Positions 63,046-64,000 of a DNA stretch of 64,000 nucleotides are shown in pieces. Every line of letters starts with the position of its first letter. Within the stretch, counting starts at the first letter, position 1. This DNA is from Nonomuraea sp. NEAU-A123 (lineage in GTDB: Bacteria; Actinomycetota; Actinomycetes; Streptosporangiales; Streptosporangiaceae). The translations under genes were made by a program, and so were the position numbers. Location of the stretch: positions 215,405 through 279,404 of the forward strand of contig NZ_JAHFZZ010000015.1 of assembly GCF_018603905.1 (NCBI RefSeq), in the 5' to 3' direction. The notes below the pieces were generated by a model that saw only the letters and a program-made list of their open reading frames with translations, was not told the DNA's origin and ran no database searches.

Positions 63046-63987
63046 GTGTCATCTCGGAAGTTCCGCGGCATCCTCACGGTGGCCATGCTGACCGTGGCAG
63101 TGGGTTGGATGGCGGCGGGCCCCGCGGCCGCCCGCACCGCCTTCGACGCCACGGATGCCTGTACCGGCCCGTCGGCGGATGTGACGTCGCCCGCGTCCAC
63201 GGTCCGTGTCTGCGACGCCAGCACGGATCTGGTGGTACTGGACGGGTCATGGAGCGGCAAGCCGGTCCAGTCGGCCGCCGACCACCTGACCACCGACCTG
63301 TCCGACCGCCGAACCGACCACCTGACCACCGACCTGTCCGACCGCCGAACCGACCGCCTGACCACCGACCTGTCCGACCGCCGAACCGACCGCCTGGCCG
63401 CCGACCTGTCCGACCGCCGAACCGACCGCCTGGCCGTCGACCTGTCCGACCGCCTGTCTATGGCCGCCGTGCGATTGGCCGACCGGCTCGGCGTGGCCGG
63501 CCTGGCGACGGGCCATTCGGTGATGAACATCGCCGACCAAGGCGGGATGGCCGCCACCGCGGGCGCCGCGACGCTCCCCGGCGGCATCCCCGGCACGGCG
63601 GGCCTGGCAGACGTGTCGAGGCTGGCGGAGGCACCCGACCTCCCCACACTGCGCCGCCTGCCACGCACCGACAAGCTGCCCGTGGACATGCCCGCAGCCG
63701 GCTCGCGCATAGTGGGCACCGTGACCGAGTCGCCCGTCGACCCGCTCCAGCCCGTCAACGCGCTCCCGCCCGTCGACCAGGTGAAGCGCGAGACCGTCGC
63801 CCCCGTACTGCCGGAGGTGCCTGAGCACGCCCCCGCCATCGACGACGCCAACGGCCTGATCCAGAGACTCCCCGTCAGCTTCTCGGCCGTAAACGACCGA
63901 GCTTGCAGCTCCTCACCGTCGCTGGCTTCGGCGGCGAGGTCCGCGTCAGGCAGCGTGACTCACTGCCCAGTCCGCCACACCGCGTGA
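63046..63987 (+). CDS. Secreted protein with five 12-residue tandem repeats
   Basis: A protein of 313 residues with a signal peptide (~1-29, cleavage near PAAARTA). A short Cys-containing segment follows, then five tandem 12-residue repeats (~79-138) of the type D-H/R-L-T-T-D-L-S-D-R-R-T, drifting toward the last copy. After these come a Gly/Ala-rich segment and a Pro/Val-rich segment (repeated PV-D patterns), with Cys residues near both ends. No catalytic motif. GTG at 63046 has AGGAGG 7 bases upstream. Probably an extracellular structural or surface protein; family unknown. Confidence 0.75.
   Translation: MSSRKFRGILTVAMLTVAVGWMAAGPAAARTAFDATDACTGPSADVTSPASTVRVCDASTDLVVLDGSWSGKPVQSAADHLTTDLSDRRTDHLTTDLSDRRTDRLTTDLSDRRTDRLAADLSDRRTDRLAVDLSDRLSMAAVRLADRLGVAGLATGHSVMNIADQGGMAATAGAATLPGGIPGTAGLADVSRLAEAPDLPTLRRLPRTDKLPVDMPAAGSRIVGTVTESPVDPLQPVNALPPVDQVKRETVAPVLPEVPEHAPAIDDANGLIQRLPVSFSAVNDRACSSSPSLASAARSASGSVTHCPVRHTA
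63280..63459 (+). repeat. Five 36-base in-frame tandem repeats
   Basis: Five copies of a 36-base unit run head to tail inside the secreted protein gene. Units 1 and 2 are almost identical, and units 3-5 diverge progressively. Each encodes 12 residues rich in Asp, Arg, Leu and Thr. The gradient suggests recent expansion at the 5' side. Confidence 0.92.
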
Positions 63988-64000
63988 GGCGATGTTGCGG

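Noticed and set aside
63280..63459. Regular 36-base repeats considered as a CRISPR array
   Set aside because: Units are contiguous with no spacers, stay in one reading frame of a secreted protein and diverge gradually.

Overview
The window is chromosomal DNA from a high-GC filamentous actinomycete. GC is about 70%, GTG and TTG starts are frequent, and genes are commonly joined by GTGA or ATGA stop-start overlaps. Homologues of BldC, BldN/RsbN, BdtA, Rex and HspR are present, and the content looks most like a Streptosporangiaceae/Nonomuraea-type organism. That placement is inference from gene content and style, not from a marker gene. Almost everything is conserved core genome. I see no rRNA, tRNA, CRISPR array, transposase or phage module.

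Region 1 (1-19200) is a respiratory and quinone block. A rarD 3' end is followed, on the minus strand, by menG, a geranylgeranyl-reductase-type flavoprotein, a complete 14-gene nuoA-N operon and a long-chain polyprenyl diphosphate synthase at its tail. A perfect Rex operator (TTGTGAA-N4-TTCACAA) sits in front of the reductase and nuo genes. Region 2 (19278-23211) has a secreted propeller-like protein, a bldC gene, and a small operon with an anthrax-lethal-factor-like (ATLF) metallopeptidase. Region 3 (23213-30855) carries System II cytochrome c maturation genes (ResA, CcdA, ResB, CcsB), a histidine phosphatase, a LysR regulator, a 37-residue ORF, hemL and a prim-pol-like gene. Region 4 (30985-36703) is rex-hemA-hemC-hemD-hemB with a second Rex operator shared with a divergent glutaredoxin gene, so complex I and haem supply appear tied to NADH/NAD+ through one regulator encoded in the window.

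Region 5 (36700-48926) resembles the bldN neighbourhood of Streptomyces: a membrane protein with an ABM-like tail, bldN, rsbN, a HAD hydrolase, then acyltransferase, epimerase, bS22, bdtA, a conserved protein and an AcuC-like deacetylase. Inserted in the middle is a block of ECF sigma factor, LCP protein, SDR and a ThiF/E1-like enzyme with an RRE-like N-terminus, preceded by a possible 37-residue precursor-like ORF. This is the most plausible undescribed system here, a candidate E1-dependent RiPP locus. Both sigma genes contain rare TTA codons.

Region 6 (49055-53760) has a decayed kinase/ABC-ATPase chimera, its surviving permease, and an intact MacB-type tripartite exporter. Region 7 (53828-56072) has proline dehydrogenase, ProC and a lipoprotein. 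Region 8 (56157-62904) is the HspR-controlled dnaK-grpE-dnaJ-hspR operon with clpB appended; two HAIR operators flank and overlap its promoter, and it ends at a 15-bp hairpin. The window ends with a secreted protein holding five 12-residue tandem repeats behind a 13-bp leader hairpin.
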